Made by a program: the position numbers and the translations under genes. The notes beneath the pieces were generated by a model. The model did not search any database. It was not told the origin of the DNA and saw nothing but the letters and a program-made list of their open reading frames with translations. Shown in pieces: positions 17,606-24,631 of a stretch of 40,782 bases of DNA (position 1 is the first letter of the stretch; the number at the start of each line of letters is the position of its first letter). The DNA is taken from IMG/VR virus record IMGVR_UViG_3300001242_000343, positions 1 to 40,782 of that record; one strand, written 5' to 3'. Origin of the DNA: a virus.

Positions 17606-17872
17606 ATGGACAGTTACACGGTTAAATATAAATTGAAAGAAGATTGGTTTTGGACAACAATTAAAAATGTAATAGGCGATGGAATTACTTCAAGACTGGT
17701 TGATTCCGGGGAATTTATAAACCTTCCTGAACCATTTAGGTTTTTTACAACAATAGATAATAAAATGATTCATATTCCTTATCAGGCTCAAGTAATTTTC
17801 TCAAAAGAAAGGGATATAATCATCTCAAAAAGAATGTCAAAACAGGCTGGTCAACAGATTCAAAGAAATTAA
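17606..17872 (+). CDS. small hypothetical protein
   Basis: An 88-residue protein with a clear ribosome binding site (AAGGAG) before ATG 17606. It has charged and aromatic alternation (YKLKEDWFWTTIKN) and a basic C-terminus; no signal peptide or Cys pairs are seen. It sits between the collar fibre and the exported proteins, with an 11-nt gap to the next gene. AT-rich codon use matches the structural genes upstream. A fibre assembly or accessory role is possible, but no family is recognised. Confidence 0.6.
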   Translation: MDSYTVKYKLKEDWFWTTIKNVIGDGITSRLVDSGEFINLPEPFRFFTTIDNKMIHIPYQAQVIFSKERDIIISKRMSKQAGQQIQRN

Positions 17873-17883
17873 GGAGAAATGAG

Positions 17884-18387
17884 ATGAAAAAGTTTATTGT
17901 TGTATTATTTGCATTATTGTTTTACGGGAATGTTTTTGCCGCTGGAACTTGTACAGAAACAGATTGGGAAGTTGTCAAAGATTATCGGGGAAATAAAGTT
18001 GGAACAGTTCTGACTATTCTTTGCACTCATCATACTGATAATTCTCTTTCTGCCCCTTTGGCCTCGAATGGTGATGAATCTGCAATGCAGAAATTGTCAG
18101 GACAATATATTTATAAAATCAAATATATTCCTTCTTCTCCTGCTCCAACTGATGAAACTGATTTGATCATTACTGATTCCGATGGACTTTCCTTACTTGG
18201 GGCAAATGGAACGAATTTTATTGATGAAACAACGAAACAGGAAACATTGGGCAAAAATACATTTCTTGGTATTTCAACCTATTTGTGGCCGGTATATTCT
18301 GAAATTTGGACAATATCAACTACTGGCAATGCTGTTTCTGGTTCAAAATTTTATTTGAAGTTTTATGGATTGTATGCGGATAGATAA
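17884..18387 (+). CDS. exported protein of unknown function
   Basis: A 167-residue protein with an apparent Sec signal peptide (MKKFIVVLFALLFYGNVFA, cleavage near Ala19). The mature part is beta-rich and begins with two cysteines (Cys23 in GTCTE and Cys42 in LTILCTHH). It has the Ser/Thr-rich texture of a fibre-associated or receptor-like domain. Its first 62 nt parallel the first 62 nt of the next fibre gene. An exported product encoded among tail-fibre genes is unusual. No known family is recognised. Confidence 0.65.
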   Translation: MKKFIVVLFALLFYGNVFAAGTCTETDWEVVKDYRGNKVGTVLTILCTHHTDNSLSAPLASNGDESAMQKLSGQYIYKIKYIPSSPAPTDETDLIITDSDGLSLLGANGTNFIDETTKQETLGKNTFLGISTYLWPVYSEIWTISTTGNAVSGSKFYLKFYGLYADR

Positions 18388-18396
18388 AAATAAAAT

Positions 18397-18425
18397 TTAG
18401 AAATATAAGAGTTTTAGGATATAAT
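18397..18425 (+). promoter_or_regulatory. possible sigma70-type promoter before the fibre gene
   Basis: A perfect TATAAT lies at 18420-18425, 17 nt after a weak TTAGAA at 18397-18402, within the AT-rich gap between the two exported-protein genes. A strong AGGAGG (18441-18446) follows. The -35 match is poor and AT-rich DNA gives chance hits, so this is only a candidate. Confidence 0.25.
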
Positions 18426-18456
18426 AAAGCAGAATATAAAAGGAGGTTGATAAATT

Positions 18457-20565
18457 GTGAAAAAATTAATAGTTGTTTTATTTATATTATTTTATTATTC
18501 AATCGTGATGGCCGCTGGGCCACCAGCCATCCCTCCCCCCTGCCGCGCCCCCATCCCCTACAACGCGGAGTCCTGGCAGGCGCAATATGCAAACTGCTAC
18601 GCTCCGGCTACCGCAGTTGCGGCAAAGATCGAAACCCTTGCCGGTGGTCACGATGCGGTAACTCTCGCCGCCAGCCTGACTGACATTTTTGGTATCTCAG
18701 CGGGTCAGGAGTTGAGCGCGGATGTGCAGGTGGCGAATTATGTGCTTGCCGGGCCGACCTCCGGGGCAGCCGCCGCGCCTACTTTCAGGGCTTTGGTGGC
18801 TGATGATATTCCGGACTTGTCGGGGACGTATGAGCCTGCCGGGATTACCGAGTCAGATATTTCCGATCTTGGGGCGTATCTCACTGCTGAAACTGATCCA
18901 ACAGCCTTGCTCACTGCAGGAACCGATAACGTCAAAGACACGCATGTTGATTGGGGCTCCGGTGCTGGGCAGGTAAATCTTGCCGATATCCCTGGGGGGA
19001 CCGCGCCGGCCAATGCCTTCGATTTTGCATCTGCCACATGGCGGCTTCCTGCAGCCAATGCGGACCCAACCGCGACCGCCGGGTATCTTGTCCATGACAC
19101 GACAGTGACCAATCATGCGCACGGTGCAGTCAGGTGGCATGACGGTACGAATATCCGGCAGGCTGTGGATATGGTAGCGGCAACGGCTGAAGGATGTACA
19201 GACGATCAGGTCGTAGCCTACGATGCCGACGCAGATTTGTTTTACTGCAAGGCCGAAGCTGCTGGGGCTGGTGATTTCCTGGCAGACGGCTCGGTTGCCA
19301 TGACAGGCGCCCCCGTCCCCAACGCCGCAAACACCATTGCACTCGGCTCCGCAACGGTAGAATGGGCTGATGTCTTCTTCGGTGACGGCGCGGTGATATC
19401 CGGGCAGAATGACCAGAGCGCAACACTTACCTCTTCCGCCTCCCTGTGGACCGCGAACAACTTTGCAGTTGACACACAGTTCAAGTTGCCTTCGTCCAAC
19501 GCTGACGTAACGGCTACAGCTGGGTATACCAGGCACGACTCGACTGTAACCAATTTTACCGGCGGTGCGTTGAGATACTACAACGGGGCGGCGACTAAAC
19601 AACTGCTCGACATGACCGCTGCAACGGCTGAGGGTTGCACTGATGACTATGTCGTGGCCTATGACGCCGATGCTGATCTTTGGTACTGCAAGGCCGATGG
19701 TGGTGCCGGGGCGTTTACCGCTGCAGTGACAACCGCTATTACCCCGACAACACCTATCGTGCTGGACGAAGCAACGGGGGACGAAAAGGCTTTGAATTTG
19801 TCGTATACAACGAATAAGGCGACAAGTGGAGCTGACTACGGACTGTATATCAACCAAACCGATACATCATCCCCTGGTACATCATATTTGATTTGGTCTG
19901 GAAAGGATGGAACGTCAAGATTTAATGTATCAAATGCTGGTGATTCCGTTATTTCGGGGGGCCTTACGACCGCTGGATTTGTTGGGCCACTAATAAAACA
20001 TGGATCAAATAATAGCACTCTGGCTATTAACGGGACCAATACATACAACAATACGGATAACGGAGTCGAATTTTTTGGAGGATCAGGGCATACACTAACG
20101 CAAGGGACCGGCGAGACCTTTAATGGTGTAGCAATACTCCCAATATATAACCAGACTGATACTGCCGGGGCTAATGATTTGTTTATCAACCGGACAGAAA
20201 CAGCCATTGGTACTGGCGAGCATAACATTGTTAATTTACAGGTTGGTGGTACTCCGCAACTTAGGATAACAAATAAATCGCACATTGTATCATCTGGGGC
20301 TGATCCGGCTGTATCGTCGTGCGGGACATCTCCGACAATCACAGGTTCAGATACATCAGGGATTGTAACAGTTGGCGGAGGGGGCGCGGTTACTGCATGC
20401 ACAGTAACTTTCGCGTCTGCATTTACAGCTGAACCGTCATGCATAGTTATTCCTCAAGCTAACGTAACATCATACTTATCAGCATCGTCAACCTCCGCAA
20501 TAACAGTTACATTTTCTGGCGATATACAAAGTGGAAAATTCAATTATTTATGCGTTGGGTTATGA
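18457..20565 (+). CDS. repeat-containing tail fibre protein with signal peptide-like N-terminus
   Basis: A 702-residue protein starting at GTG 18457, with AGGAGG at 18441-18446. Residues 1-20 look like a signal peptide (KKLIVVLFILFYYSIVMA, then AGPP). The body shows tail-fibre texture (ALVADDIPDLSGTY, then a collagen-free beta-rich shaft) and two copies of a domain of about 85 residues ending DADADL(F/W)YCKA. The C-terminal 100 residues, with CGTSPTITGSDTSGIVTVGGGG and SAITVTFSGDI, match the beta-sandwich tip of many phage fibres. Base composition jumps to GC-rich right after the signal-coding part. It ends in the same frame as the SGNH gene. Confidence 0.8.
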   Translation: MKKLIVVLFILFYYSIVMAAGPPAIPPPCRAPIPYNAESWQAQYANCYAPATAVAAKIETLAGGHDAVTLAASLTDIFGISAGQELSADVQVANYVLAGPTSGAAAAPTFRALVADDIPDLSGTYEPAGITESDISDLGAYLTAETDPTALLTAGTDNVKDTHVDWGSGAGQVNLADIPGGTAPANAFDFASATWRLPAANADPTATAGYLVHDTTVTNHAHGAVRWHDGTNIRQAVDMVAATAEGCTDDQVVAYDADADLFYCKAEAAGAGDFLADGSVAMTGAPVPNAANTIALGSATVEWADVFFGDGAVISGQNDQSATLTSSASLWTANNFAVDTQFKLPSSNADVTATAGYTRHDSTVTNFTGGALRYYNGAATKQLLDMTAATAEGCTDDYVVAYDADADLWYCKADGGAGAFTAAVTTAITPTTPIVLDEATGDEKALNLSYTTNKATSGADYGLYINQTDTSSPGTSYLIWSGKDGTSRFNVSNAGDSVISGGLTTAGFVGPLIKHGSNNSTLAINGTNTYNNTDNGVEFFGGSGHTLTQGTGETFNGVAILPIYNQTDTAGANDLFINRTETAIGTGEHNIVNLQVGGTPQLRITNKSHIVSSGADPAVSSCGTSPTITGSDTSGIVTVGGGGAVTACTVTFASAFTAEPSCIVIPQANVTSYLSASSTSAITVTFSGDIQSGKFNYLCVGL
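19021..19260 (+). repeat. fibre domain repeat, copy 1
   Basis: Encodes about 80 residues, from DFASATWRLPAANAD through TATAGYLVHDTTVTN and TAEGCTDDQVVAYDADADL to FYCKAEA. Copy 2 at 19444-19701 shares most of these positions, but the DNA differs at many third codon positions, so the duplication is not recent. Confidence 0.85.
19444..19701 (+). repeat. fibre domain repeat, copy 2
   Basis: Second copy of the domain in the fibre: WTANNFAVDTQFKLPSSNAD, TATAGYTRHDSTVTN, then TAEGCTDDYVVAYDADADL and WYCKADG. The conserved Cys pair (in EGCTDD and YCKA) may form a disulfide in each copy. Confidence 0.85.
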
Positions 20566-20583
20566 GATACATGCTATATACCC

Positions 20584-21159
20584 GTGGTCACGGAGAATAT
20601 AGTTATGGCCGGGGATAGCAAAACAGACGCTACCTGGCCTAATTCGTGGCCGAGTGATCTTGATGCTGCTGTAAACGTTGAAGAAGAAACAGGCTGGACA
20701 CATTTTAACATCGGGATTTCTGGTGCTACTGTTGCCAGTTTTCTTGCTGTGATAGATGACAAAATCGCCGAAATAGACGATCCTGAGAATACTAAAAAAA
20801 TATTAATTAATTTTGGGGTAAACGATCAAGCGAGTATTGATTTTGACAATGCTGGTGAAGTTGCGGTATGGGTATCTGACTATGAAAGTCTTATAGACCA
20901 ACTGGCTACTGTATGCCCAAACGCTGATTTTTATTTGAGCCGACCGTGGGCACGAATAGGAACAGAGTGGAATCAAATAGCGGCGGCAATAGGCACCATT
21001 GTATCTGATCGTCCGTTGATAGCACATTTGGGAGATGATGAGCGAGTATGGCTTGAGGGCGGGGATGATGGGGCAACGATGACTACAGATGGAACGCATT
21101 ATAGCGCAGCGGGACAGGCCGAAAAGACTGCTCAGATGATGACGGTGCTGGGGTATTAA
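20584..21159 (+). CDS. SGNH/GDSL hydrolase (probable tail-associated esterase)
   Basis: A 191-residue enzyme with all four SGNH blocks: AGDSKTD (nucleophile Ser12), NIGISGAT (block II Gly), INFGVND (block III Asn80) and DGTHYSAAG (Asp169, His172). Family members hydrolyse esters or acetyl groups, often on surface polysaccharides. In phages they act as fibre-borne deacetylases. The likely start is GTG 20584, with no good Shine-Dalgarno, only 18 nt after the fibre stop and in the same frame; translation may be coupled, or the pair may be a split fibre-esterase. No signal peptide is seen. Confidence 0.82.
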   Translation: MVTENIVMAGDSKTDATWPNSWPSDLDAAVNVEEETGWTHFNIGISGATVASFLAVIDDKIAEIDDPENTKKILINFGVNDQASIDFDNAGEVAVWVSDYESLIDQLATVCPNADFYLSRPWARIGTEWNQIAAAIGTIVSDRPLIAHLGDDERVWLEGGDDGATMTTDGTHYSAAGQAEKTAQMMTVLGY

Positions 21160-21161
21160 CA

Positions 21162-21743
21162 ATGACCACCTGGGATAAATGGGCAATAGCCGTAATTCTC
21201 GCCCTCCTCCTGACGCTTGCTGTCCAGGCTCATGGCACCGTGATCGAAGGGGCCTACGAGGGCTGCACCTGGGAGTGGCACCCGTGGGCAATGAACGCAG
21301 CTTTCTGGGATGCGCCCGATCAGTTCTACGAGATCGCACATGGTGGGCCGCAGCTTATCACCCCGCTGTGCAGCAGACCGGATATCACCCCGGACCAGCT
21401 TACCGGGTACCGACTGGGATTCTTCGCGAGCTGCGACGGGATGTGCTCGGTTGCTGATGGGACTTTTGCGGAGTCGGCAGATGAATCGGTTGGCTACTGC
21501 AATATGTCTGAGTCGGAGTGCGGCGAGTGCTGGCCGCAAACAGTAGCTTGGCAGGATACTTTTTACCGAGAGATGAGCAACGGCGCAGGGGCACAAGCAG
21601 CATTTGACGCGGCGATGAACGCGGTACCGGCCTGTCTGCCATGTTTGAGATATCACAAAAAGCGGGTACCGGAGCAGGTGAACGAAACTCAGGTTGTACT
21701 GGCTACGGTAATTATTCCGTGGCTGATGCGGGGGAGAGAATGA
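21162..21743 (+). CDS. Cys-rich protein with N-terminal signal/anchor
   Basis: A 193-residue protein. The N-terminal hydrophobic stretch (WAIAVILALLLTLAVQAHG) is a signal peptide or anchor. The rest is rich in Cys and Trp: CTWEWHPWAMN, FFASCDGMCS, GYCNMSESECGECWPQ and ACLPCLRYH. A second hydrophobic stretch near the end (VVLATVIIPWLM) may be a membrane segment. GC-rich codons match the surrounding module. The cysteines would suit periplasmic disulfides. No family is recognised. It ends with an ATGA overlap into the zinc-ribbon gene. Confidence 0.65.
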   Translation: MTTWDKWAIAVILALLLTLAVQAHGTVIEGAYEGCTWEWHPWAMNAAFWDAPDQFYEIAHGGPQLITPLCSRPDITPDQLTGYRLGFFASCDGMCSVADGTFAESADESVGYCNMSESECGECWPQTVAWQDTFYREMSNGAGAQAAFDAAMNAVPACLPCLRYHKKRVPEQVNETQVVLATVIIPWLMRGRE

Positions 21744-21937
21744 AAATCAAACTCAGCGGCAAGGTTAAAAGTCCCCTCGGATCATGCCCGTACTGCAAGA
21801 AGCAGATTGTCGGAGAGCAGTTTATCAAGACCGCGACCGAGAAGAAGATGATCGGGCCGTGCCCGAACTGCGGGGAGCTGCTGCGGTATTATATCATCAA
21901 TCCTCACGTTTTTGTGAAGTATAAGGAGAAAAAATGA
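21740..21937 (+). CDS. small zinc-ribbon protein
   Basis: A 65-residue protein starting at ATG 21740 (ATGA overlap with the previous stop, GGGGAGAGA upstream). Two Cys pairs, CPYC (near 16-19) and CPNC (near 41-44), form a typical zinc ribbon, followed by a short beta tail and a basic end. Probably cytoplasmic. Function unknown. It overlaps the next gene by 4 nt. Confidence 0.65.
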   Translation: MKIKLSGKVKSPLGSCPYCKKQIVGEQFIKTATEKKMIGPCPNCGELLRYYIINPHVFVKYKEKK

Positions 21938-22719
21938 AACGACTTATCATTTTATCGCTGGCAATATTCATCACCTGCGGTTCAGCGTATGCAAAGGGCA
22001 CGCTTCCCGGTGGCTGGTTCGACGGCAAGCCGGTGAATCCGCCAGTTACCCCTCCGCCTGTAACTCCTCCACCTCCAGTGCAGACATCAGTTACGGAGCA
22101 AGGGGTGAAGGCTGTTTTCTCGGCTGAAACAGATTGGTACTTCCCCAAGCCGATTGCGGACTATGGCAAGTTTGATCTCTTTATTGGGGTTGACGGTGCG
22201 TACAAAAAGTACACCATTTCGATGGCCTATAAGGACTCTCAAGTTGAAGTTCGCAACTCGGAGACTCGGCGGACGATGGTTGTAATCGCTCCTGCCAGCT
22301 TCCGGGACAAGAAAGCGTATATCAGCTATCCCAGCGGCGAGACTGTTACTCCTCCACCAGTTACCCCTCCGGTAACGCCTCCTGCTGATGGTGCGGTAGA
22401 ATCAAAGCGGTTCGCCCACATCAATCACATGAGTTGGAATGGCCAAGGCACCACGATTGTATTCTGTGCCGGGGATGATGTGACCAGTGTGACCTTTCAT
22501 GATACCGCATTTCACTTCCATATGAAAGACGGACTTGACAAGGGCGTAGGCCGGGAGCAGTGGACGAATCACTACTTCCAGAAAAAGAGCGAAACGCAGA
22601 CCGCTGGCCTGTTCGTCTGGACCATCGGCGGGAAGAAGTATCAGCACTATTCAGACGGGCGCGGGGACGGGCTGGCTGATTACCAGAAGCATACCGGAGA
22701 GTGTTACCACAAATATTGA
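21934..22719 (+). CDS. exported modular protein with Pro-rich linkers
   Basis: A 261-residue protein. The signal peptide is MKRLIILSLAIFITCGSAYA. Then comes a Pro-Thr-Val linker (NPPVTPPPVTPPPPVQ), a beta-rich domain (about 50-130), a second similar linker (TPPPVTPPVTPPADG) and a C-terminal domain of about 100 residues rich in His, Trp and Lys (HINHMSWNGQGT and CYHKY). The layout resembles secreted two-domain adhesins or enzymes. No catalytic motif or known family is recognised. The nearby lysis genes make a periplasmic or released product plausible. Confidence 0.65.
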   Translation: MKRLIILSLAIFITCGSAYAKGTLPGGWFDGKPVNPPVTPPPVTPPPPVQTSVTEQGVKAVFSAETDWYFPKPIADYGKFDLFIGVDGAYKKYTISMAYKDSQVEVRNSETRRTMVVIAPASFRDKKAYISYPSGETVTPPPVTPPVTPPADGAVESKRFAHINHMSWNGQGTTIVFCAGDDVTSVTFHDTAFHFHMKDGLDKGVGREQWTNHYFQKKSETQTAGLFVWTIGGKKYQHYSDGRGDGLADYQKHTGECYHKY

Positions 22720-22913
22720 TGGTCAAAATGAAAAAATGCCCGTGGTGCAAAGCAGAGCCGGAACCGCTTGGGGAAATAGCATTTGCCATAAACCACAAAC
22801 CGGACTGCTTCCTATCGCTGAACAACCAGGAATGGAATATCAACGAGGACGAAGGGGCGCGGATGATTGTGCAAAGGTATGACGTTAAAATTTGGAACAG
22901 GAGGGGCTTATGA
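22719..22913 (+). CDS. Lar-like restriction alleviation family protein
   Basis: A 64-residue protein starting at ATG 22719 (1-nt overlap, TGATG); ATG 22728 is also possible. The N-terminal CPWC and a later Cys (KPDC), followed by a C-terminal motif ending in IWNRRG, match the small Lar-type zinc proteins (CPFCG at the start, WNRR at the end). Rac Lar reduces EcoKI restriction, but many phage members are uncharacterised. The usual second Cys pair is incomplete here, which lowers confidence. ATGA overlap into the next gene. Confidence 0.55.
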   Translation: MVKMKKCPWCKAEPEPLGEIAFAINHKPDCFLSLNNQEWNINEDEGARMIVQRYDVKIWNRRGL

Positions 22914-23128
22914 GATACCTGATACTGATTGCGGTGATGATGCTGGCCGGGTGCGCAAACTCAAGCCGAAACCTGACGATTCATGTTCACGAAGGCGGGA
23001 CATTTATGATCTGCCACAGTCCGTTTTCTACGGAGGTCATGAAGTCGAACACCGACGAGCGGGCGACGAATACCCCTGACATCAAACCGGAAGTTACCAT
23101 TCCACTGGTTCCGGGAGGTGGGCTATGA
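22910..23128 (+). CDS. small lipoprotein, possible outer-membrane spanin
   Basis: A 72-residue protein starting at ATG 22910 (ATGA overlap, AGGAGGGG upstream). The N-terminus MRYLILIAVMMLAGCANSS is a lipoprotein signal with lipobox LAGC, so Cys15 should be lipidated and the rest lie in the periplasm. The mature part is short and Pro-containing at its end (IPLVPGGG). Its place before a holin-like gene is consistent with an Rz1-like o-spanin, but no Rz family match is evident. Confidence 0.65.
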   Translation: MRYLILIAVMMLAGCANSSRNLTIHVHEGGTFMICHSPFSTEVMKSNTDERATNTPDIKPEVTIPLVPGGGL

Positions 23129-23325
23129 ACATTTTTGAGCAAGCATGGGAGTTCTTCAGCGGGAAGAAAGTTGCAATCGGTTCACTTCTTTTTACTGTAT
23201 CAGTAATTCTAAGGAATTATTTTCCTCATCTTATCATTTGGGCTGGCGTCTGTGATGAGTTGGGGCTGCTGTTCGTAGGTGGTGGGTTTGCACACAAGGC
23301 AGTAAAGGCGAATCGCGGCGAATAG
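23125..23325 (+). CDS. holin-like small membrane protein
   Basis: A 66-residue protein with two predicted membrane segments (VAIGSLLFTVSVILRNYF and LIIWAGVCDELGLLFVGGGFA) joined by a short turn and ending with a charged tail (KAVKANRGE). Size, topology and position among lysis genes fit a class II holin. ATGA overlap at 23125. The endolysin gene is about 1.9 kb downstream, so the cassette is interrupted by unknown genes. Confidence 0.65.
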   Translation: MNIFEQAWEFFSGKKVAIGSLLFTVSVILRNYFPHLIIWAGVCDELGLLFVGGGFAHKAVKANRGE

Positions 23326-23327
23326 TC

Positions 23328-23774
23328 ATGTTCGACACCTACGATCTCATCACTCTTGATGGTGTACCCTTCATCGTTCGCAAGGGCATAGAGGTTCCAT
23401 ACAAGACGTTGAGCGAGTTCCCTGATTGCTGCGGGGCAGGACAAGGGTTTTGGGAGAAAGTCGTACCAGAGCGCATTTGGTTCCTCAGGATAAGCCCTGC
23501 TTGCTATTTCCACGACACTGATATGGAAATGACTGAGCCGACGCAAGACGGGTTCACGTTGATGAATAGGCTCTTCTTGCTAAACACGCTTTCCATCATA
23601 GACAACAAATCGAGGTGGGAATGGTTGAAGATGTTGCGCCGACAGACGGCTATGGTCTATTACAGCGGTGTCAATACAAAATTGGCATTGGGCCAGATAT
23701 TCTGGGAATTGAAGCAGAAACAAAAAGAAATAGGCCTCTGGCCTGACTTCAACAATGAGGCGCTCAAACCATGA
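23328..23774 (+). CDS. conserved phage protein with phospholipase A2-like Cys-x-x-His-Asp motif
   Basis: A 148-residue protein. DCCGAGQGFWEKVVP, then ISPACYFHDTDMEM, then FTLMNRLFLLN and LRRQTAMVYYSGV form a pattern seen in a group of uncharacterised phage proteins. The Ala-Cys-x-x-His-Asp segment (about residues 63-68) resembles the catalytic Cys-His-Asp core of phospholipase A2. A lipase role in lysis would suit the location but is inference. No signal peptide is present. It overlaps the next gene by 4 nt. Confidence 0.65.
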   Translation: MFDTYDLITLDGVPFIVRKGIEVPYKTLSEFPDCCGAGQGFWEKVVPERIWFLRISPACYFHDTDMEMTEPTQDGFTLMNRLFLLNTLSIIDNKSRWEWLKMLRRQTAMVYYSGVNTKLALGQIFWELKQKQKEIGLWPDFNNEALKP

Positions 23775-23980
23775 AAATGAAAAAGAACGACAAGATTTAC
23801 GTGAGCAACACAGGCCTGGAATGGGAGAAGCGGTATTTCTCACATTGGAAAAATGGTACGGCAGTCTGCTTCACCAATGGCTGTACTTCTTGGTCCGCGG
23901 ACGGGACGGCGAGTTGGGAATTTTGGAAAGACGAACAGGGGCGGACTAAGTCAATACCAAAAAAGTACGCTCGTAAGTAG
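23771..23980 (+). CDS. small hypothetical protein
   Basis: A 69-residue basic protein starting at ATG 23771 (ATGA overlap). The amino acid pattern is aromatic and Lys-rich (LEWEKRYFSHWKNGTAVCFTNG and ASWEFWKDEQG), suggesting a compact beta fold, perhaps Tudor-like or SH3-like. There is no Cys pair and no membrane segment. GC content matches the module. No family is recognised. Confidence 0.55.
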   Translation: MKMKKNDKIYVSNTGLEWEKRYFSHWKNGTAVCFTNGCTSWSADGTASWEFWKDEQGRTKSIPKKYARK

Positions 23981-24000
23981 TCCGGGCAAAGGGAATAAAA

Positions 24001-24048
24001 ATGAAAGCTCGCGAGCCTCAACAGGCCGGGCAAAGGAGCTGGGGATGA
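24001..24048 (+). CDS. possible 15-codon leader ORF
   Basis: ATG 24001, preceded by AAAGGGA, reads 15 codons (MKAREPQQAGQRSWG) to a TGA that overlaps the next gene's ATG by 4 nt. The same ATGA coupling is used throughout the operon. It could be a leader for translational coupling or chance. Confidence 0.25.
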   Translation: MKAREPQQAGQRSWG

Positions 24049-24515
24049 ACATTGAACTTTCGGTGGTGGTAACTGTTTTGTCTGCTGCTGTAACAATCGG
24101 AACGGTAATCTCACTTGACCGTAGACGGGCAAGAGCCGAGGGGGCAAAGGATCAGCAATTTGAGGATATGCGGGCAACTGTATCCAAACTTGAGGACATG
24201 CGGGCAACCGTGTCTAAACTTGATGATATGCGCCAAACTGTATCAAGTCACGGCAGGGAGATCACGGCGCTTAAAGAGCATTGCATAACTTGGTCCGACC
24301 ACGAAGCTGATTCAGTTAAATGTCGGAAGGCTATTTTTGATAAAGTGACAGACGTATCAGTAAGGCAGGATGAGATGGACCATTCCCGCGACAAGGCCAG
24401 GGAAGAAGACCAACGGTGGAAAGATACTGACCAGCGCTGGAAAACAAACATCCTGGTTTACTTGGGTAGAATAGCAAACAAGCTTGAAATCCCACCGATC
24501 AATCACGAAGCATGA
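24045..24515 (+). CDS. membrane-anchored coiled-coil protein, possible inner-membrane spanin
   Basis: A 156-residue protein starting at ATG 24045 with AAAGGAG upstream; a longer in-frame extension from 23853 overlaps another gene. One N-terminal membrane segment (ELSVVVTVLSAAVTIGTVISL) is followed by basic RRRAR and a long helical region with three tandem 10-residue repeats (EDMRATVSKL), then more charged helix. A single N-terminal anchor plus coiled coil fits an i-spanin (Rz-like), or a generic phage DUF with the same topology. It overlaps the next gene by 4 nt. Confidence 0.6.
   Translation: MNIELSVVVTVLSAAVTIGTVISLDRRRARAEGAKDQQFEDMRATVSKLEDMRATVSKLDDMRQTVSSHGREITALKEHCITWSDHEADSVKCRKAIFDKVTDVSVRQDEMDHSRDKAREEDQRWKDTDQRWKTNILVYLGRIANKLEIPPINHEA
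24162..24251 (+). repeat. three tandem 30-nt coding repeats
   Basis: Units at 24162-24191, 24192-24221 and 24222-24251 encode the 10-residue unit EDMRATVSKL twice and a diverged third DDMRQTVSSH. Differences fall mainly at third codon positions. The repeat lengthens the coiled coil of the anchored protein. Confidence 0.85.
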
Positions 24516-24631
24516 CCAGGCTCACAAAACAATATCTGATAATTGGCGGATCGATCCTCGGCCCGGTCCTGACGTTCATTTATTTCTGGTTCTGCGGGTA
24601 CGAATCTACCTGCTGGTGGTGTTTTTTATGA
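24512..24631 (+). CDS. 39-residue membrane peptide
   Basis: ATG 24512 overlaps the previous stop (ATGA) and the frame runs 39 codons to a TGA that overlaps the next ATG (24628) in the same way. One membrane segment (LIIGGSILGPVLTFIYFWF) is followed by CGYESTCWWCFL. Perfect coupling on both sides is the main support that it is translated. It could be a second holin/antiholin-like peptide, but the function is unknown. Confidence 0.55.
   Translation: MTRLTKQYLIIGGSILGPVLTFIYFWFCGYESTCWWCFL

Noticed and set aside
18853-20444. Long minus-strand frames opposite the fibre gene
   Set aside because: They arise from GC-rich, repeat-containing coding sequence on the plus strand. They have no ribosome sites and low-complexity, Cys- and Pro-rich translations.
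20563-20565. Recoded genetic code with TGA as a sense codon
   Set aside because: Many genes in both operons end in TGA with clean 4-nt overlaps, so TGA works as a stop. The single in-frame TGA between fibre and esterase is better explained by a split or coupled pair.
24484-24627. N-terminal extension of the exported nuclease-like protein
   Set aside because: The extension overlaps two other coupled genes, and the signal peptide begins naturally at ATG 24628.
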